A DNA stretch of 64,000 nt from the NCBI GenBank assembly GCA_900618425.1, contig UZAN01039552.1, forward strand, positions 17,896 to 81,895, in the 5' to 3' direction. The notes under the pieces were generated by a model, which saw nothing but the letters and a program-made list of their open reading frames with translations, was not told the origin of the DNA and ran no database searches. Origin of the DNA: Echinostoma caproni (lineage: Eukaryota > Platyhelminthes > Trematoda > Plagiorchiida > Echinostomatidae). The position numbers were made by a program, and so were the translations under genes. Below are positions 60,531-64,000 of the stretch, in pieces. Each line of letters starts with the position of its first letter. Positions within the stretch are counted from its first letter, which is position 1.

Positions 60531-60684
60531 TTGAACTGCAAGTTTGGGTGACCATTAAATCCAGCTTATCTGCTGTTCATCATACCAATGCATATACTAA
60601 AGACCATTGAAGCTAGGCAAATACAGCTTTTTGGGTTTAGCATAAACGCTTGGCATTATACCGTGTTTCAACCGTGCAGATATT

Positions 60685-60830
60685 TATTAGATCAATCACG
60701 TATTAGAATAAAGAAAGTTTGAGATTATTCGTGGTATTAAATTTGGTGGGTTAGGACATATTTTTCGCAGGATGACCGCCATTTTGTCATGCATCATGAT
60801 GGAGGTGATCCCTATTTGTTCAATGCTAAC
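60685..60830 (+). pseudogene. C-terminal remnant of an RTE-like LINE
   Basis: A short plus-strand frame reads EIIRGIKFGGLGHIFRRM (60721-60774) and continues about 16 codons to ICS. This matches the conserved segment near the C-terminus of RTE-type reverse transcriptases (L-R-W-L-G-H-V-L-R-M) in sequence and in the preceding E-x-I-x-x-x-x-x pattern. The upstream residues (about 60685-60720) are only weakly similar. The rest of the enzyme was not found, so this is a 5'-truncated fossil. It ends about 40 bases before the SINE at 60871. Confidence 0.42.
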
Positions 60831-60870
60831 TCAGTGAATGCTTTTGTATTTTTTCAACTGCATTGACGAC

Positions 60871-61055
60871 GCATCCTACGTGGTCGAATGGTCGGTGGTG
60901 GCCCGATGGTAACGTCACCAAATTATCACCCCGGGGATGTGTATTCGAATCATACCATCACCGCCTGACTTTCCTCATTGTGTTGAATGGCAGCCCTTTG
61001 ATTGGCCGCTTTCCCCTTGCTTAAAACTGTACCATTGCATATTCAATAAAAGGAA
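60871..61055 (+). mobile_element. tRNA-derived SINE, copy 2
   Basis: The best preserved of the three related SINEs. A-box-like TGGTCGAATGGTCGG (60881-60895), B-box-like GTATTCGAATC (60941-60951), then the family block CCATCACCGCC and TGGCAGCCCTTTGATTGG, ending in an A-rich tail (AATAAAAGGAAGTAAAATG, about 61036-61054). The middle part aligns with the SINE head at 10.45 kb and the 3' body with the copy at 60.33 kb. SINEs are transcribed by RNA polymerase III and mobilised by a partner LINE. The adjacent RTE-like remnant is a possible partner type, but that is inference. Confidence 0.7.
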
Positions 61056-64000
61056 GTAAAATGAAAAGATAAAAGCTCTTTATCCGGGTTAACGAGTCAA
61101 GATTGGGAGGGATCAACACACGATGCATGTCTCATGCACTTCTCCACGCCCAGAATCAATTCCACTTAGCTGTTAATCTCGAAGGTGCTTAATATGCCGC
61201 TCCCTCGACTCTCGCCTTCTAACAACTGCAAGAATTTTTAGTCACACAGTCTATCAACAGCCGATAGAATCGGAGTATAAAGTTGAAACCTGACATCTGT
61301 CTTCGGTACTTTCTCTCCAACGTCCATGATGTTTGATCGGTTATCCACAGTTCAGTCCCCTGAAACCGTAGGCTAATTCAATGCAATAGGGAACGACGAA
61401 AAGGTGACCAGGAAAAATTGTTATGAACGCTTACTATTGACGGGCCTTGAATCTTTGCTCTGTTTCACGATGTTTTCGGTATGAGCTTTTAAAGACCTCT
61501 GCGGGATTTTCAGACGAATACACGTTGTGCCTAAATCTCTTGTTCCAATGATCTGAAAATAGACCGGAAAACCTCTTACTCAATGCTTGAATATGTTCCA
61601 TTAAGTAGATTTTTCAAATATGATTGCTTTCTCTTATAAATTGTTTTGGTCCGTGTTGGCCCGTAGACTGGTAACTGTTTCGTTTTAACAACGTTTACCG
61701 TTATCAAAGCAAATGGAAATGTATTCCTCCTGCTCTAACGTTCTATTTATATACATTAGTCTCCCCGATCAATTTGCGTCGGCTTTTTAATACGTAATTT
61801 TGCGCTTTTATCTCACGTTACTTTACCTGAATCACGTGCTTAGGCATACCCAATCAACATTCACATCTGATCTTCCAATTCCTGTCACAGATTGATTACA
61901 ATCCACGGGAGACATGTTCGCAAACAAGCACTTCGTCTTGTCTGAAACAGAGCATTGGGACACTAGATACAATGTTTGTTTACTATGAGTAGCCCGACAT
62001 ACACTTGTTTTTTCTGTCCAAAACAACCACTTTGTAAAGGTCTTCAAAGGCACCCTGCAGGTCTGTCAAATTCGGTGGGTCTTTTGGATGAGAAGTGCAC
62101 TGCGAAAAGCGCGTTCTACATATAGATTGTTTTGCTTCGTGTAGGCTATTCGAACTAGCATTGTGTGTCAAGATGTACACCATGAGCTGTGTGAAATATT
62201 TTCTAGACTTAACTTTAGGTTTAAGGCAGGTTATTCGCGGACAACAGCATAGGGTTTGAACACATTAAAATTGGACGAACAAATGAAAGTCCCTAATATT
62301 ATGATTTTGTTAAGACTACTGTGAAAACAAACACTGTTCTCACTTTTGCAATTGTTTCATTAAGCGCAATCATCTAGGTATAGCTGATTTAGAGCAACCC
62401 CATGAGGTCTGTCACATGATCATTGCAAAGTGGAGAGGGATTTGTGGGTTTCAAGCAGTCCAGTTTGGCGGGTTCTTCTTCCACAAGCATAAAAAACAAT
62501 AAGGTTTTTTATGCATTGATCAAGTAAAAATGTCAAATTCACTGAAGCTAACATTGAAAAATCAGAATCTCTGAAAACTCATTAGCCTGGGGTAATATGC
62601 ATGTCTCTTCTTTTCTTTCTGCGCTAAATGATGAAAACAACCTGCCAGGAATTTATCAATCAATTGAGGAGTTTCAATACTACTTTCCTTTAGTCACAGC
62701 GATCGTTTTGGTAACAGTTCTGATTGAAAATCACAGATATACCTTAGGGTTGGATCAGCCTCAATTTATCAACAGTAGAGTTGGTGCAGGTGATGTGACA
62801 CTGATATGCCGAGCAAAACCAAAACCTAATTCAATAATTTAGATTCCTTTCTAAACTAAACAACGATTGAGAAAAAAAGAGGAAAGTTGCGAAAAATACA
62901 AGATTTTGTATGATATATGGAAAAGCAATATAGTAAACCAGAAAGTATTTCAGAAAGTAAACTGACGATATTTGGGTTTCTGTGACTTGAAATACCTAGG
63001 CCCTTTGGGCGTAGAGAAGCATCATAAATAAATGAAAATATTCTAATCGTTGAGGAAAGCCAAAATCAGAACTTGTTCGCAGTGATATCGCAGTGAATTT
63101 GTTTTGAAACAATGACAAACGTTCAACTATTCAGTTATTCACTATGAATAGCGAGAACGCCTGCTCAACATCACGAAATTATTCAACGATTTCTTTTCTC
63201 AAAATGGCATTTTCTTCCGAATGAATACTTCGGTTATACATGTCTGGATGAAAGACTGCTGTACTGCATTATTTAATTCGTATATTACAAATTAAACCTC
63301 AAAATGAGAAAAATGTCATGTCGTTAGTGTTCACCTACCTAATGCACCCATCACGACAAACTGACAATAATTTTTCCAATGCTGAAGATCATCAGTATAT
63401 ATTTTTTAGTTTAGTTTGGTTTATTTTATGCGCATATTTGTGCATATGAAAAAGCAAGTTGACGCGTTAGTTGCCTCCGGTTTGTCATACTATGCGTTTG
63501 CTAGTGTTTAACACTGCGTTTATTGTGATAAGTATGGTATGAACACTGAAGGCACATTTTGAACAATCATTTGGGAGACCCGTTTCTTGGTCTAAATCTT
63601 TGTCTTGAGCCACATAGTCTGCAGTTAAAATCCTGCGTGAATCGTGAAGTGAATTCAACGTATTCATAAGCGTTTCCTAGGACAAGTGAGATTACAAGAG
63701 AAGCAGAATTAGATACACTGTCTAAATCTCACGGTAAACCAAAGTAGTATCATTCATAGAACTGCTAAACTTTGAAACGCAACAAATATTTTGTACATTG
63801 AAACGAAATCATTTCGCAGACCATTTGATAACGCAGAGACACAATTGTAATTCCCTTTGTGTGCAAAAAAACAAAGATTTACTGCTTCGACCCCTTTAGA
63901 GGGAGCACTTTTTTGCAACACAGTGCAGCTGTCATATCAGCAATGAAATCTGTCCGAAATAACAATAGTAACTTGTACTCTACTATTAACCCCACAAACA
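61056..64000. other. Non-coding stretch
   Basis: No recognised gene. A GC-richer part at about 61.08-61.40 kb may hold another repeat. The minus-strand frames at 61832-62183 and the plus-strand frame at 62597-62842 (with one hydrophobic segment) have no family match. Confidence 0.4.

Noticed and set aside
1..64000. CRISPR arrays, bacterial operons, rRNA genes, spliced-leader gene
   Set aside because: No regularly spaced repeats, no long bacterial-type frames, and no rRNA or known flatworm spliced-leader sequence recognised.

Overview
The window looks like non-coding, repeat-rich nuclear DNA from an animal with a large genome. A parasitic flatworm (fluke or tapeworm) is the most likely source. 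The sequence is AT-rich, has no open frame longer than about 150 codons, no operons, rRNA or functional tRNA, and one assembly gap of 356 N. The host assignment is inference: it rests on the mix of Penelope-like elements carrying a GIY-YIG nuclease, degenerate non-LTR retrotransposons and tRNA-derived SINEs. No spliced-leader gene or recognised host gene was found to confirm it.

Layout. 1-2.5 kb: featureless apart from a short TTGAAT microsatellite. 2.5-3.85 kb (minus): a broken Penelope-like element with its reverse-transcriptase front half and GIY-YIG domain, and the palm missing. 5.6-6.5 kb (minus): two hydrophobic open frames that may be host exons, unproven. 8.78-8.99 kb: a foldback (MITE-like) element with a pol III B-box in its loop. 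10.45-10.54 kb: a tRNA-like SINE head running into a CCG repeat. 19.8-20.8 kb (minus): reverse transcriptase of a non-LTR element. 22.2-22.5 kb (minus): the GIY-YIG end of a second Penelope-like element. 25.8-26.2 kb: a dispersed repeat that recurs at 54.8-55.2 kb. 29.15-29.66 kb: an assembly gap flanked by an inverted and a direct repeat. 40.3-40.7 kb (plus): palm fragment of a third Penelope-like element. 41.9-42.2 kb: a cysteine-rich candidate exon. 50.3-52.6 kb (plus): the best preserved element, a non-LTR retrotransposon with endonuclease and reverse transcriptase, same family as the 20 kb copy. 60.3-61.1 kb: two related SINEs either side of an RTE-like LINE tail.

How it fits together. 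The recognisable coding matter is almost all dead transposon: every reverse transcriptase seen is interrupted by stops or frameshifts. Several locally GC-richer islands in the AT-rich background turned out to be transposon remnants, so the unexplained islands (about 12.1-12.7, 33.35-33.64 and 61.1-61.4 kb) are good places to look for more. I found no convincing new multi-gene system. The items most worth follow-up are the foldback element with an internal pol III signal, the SINE family and its possible RTE partner, the unnamed dispersed repeat, and the cysteine-rich exon candidate.
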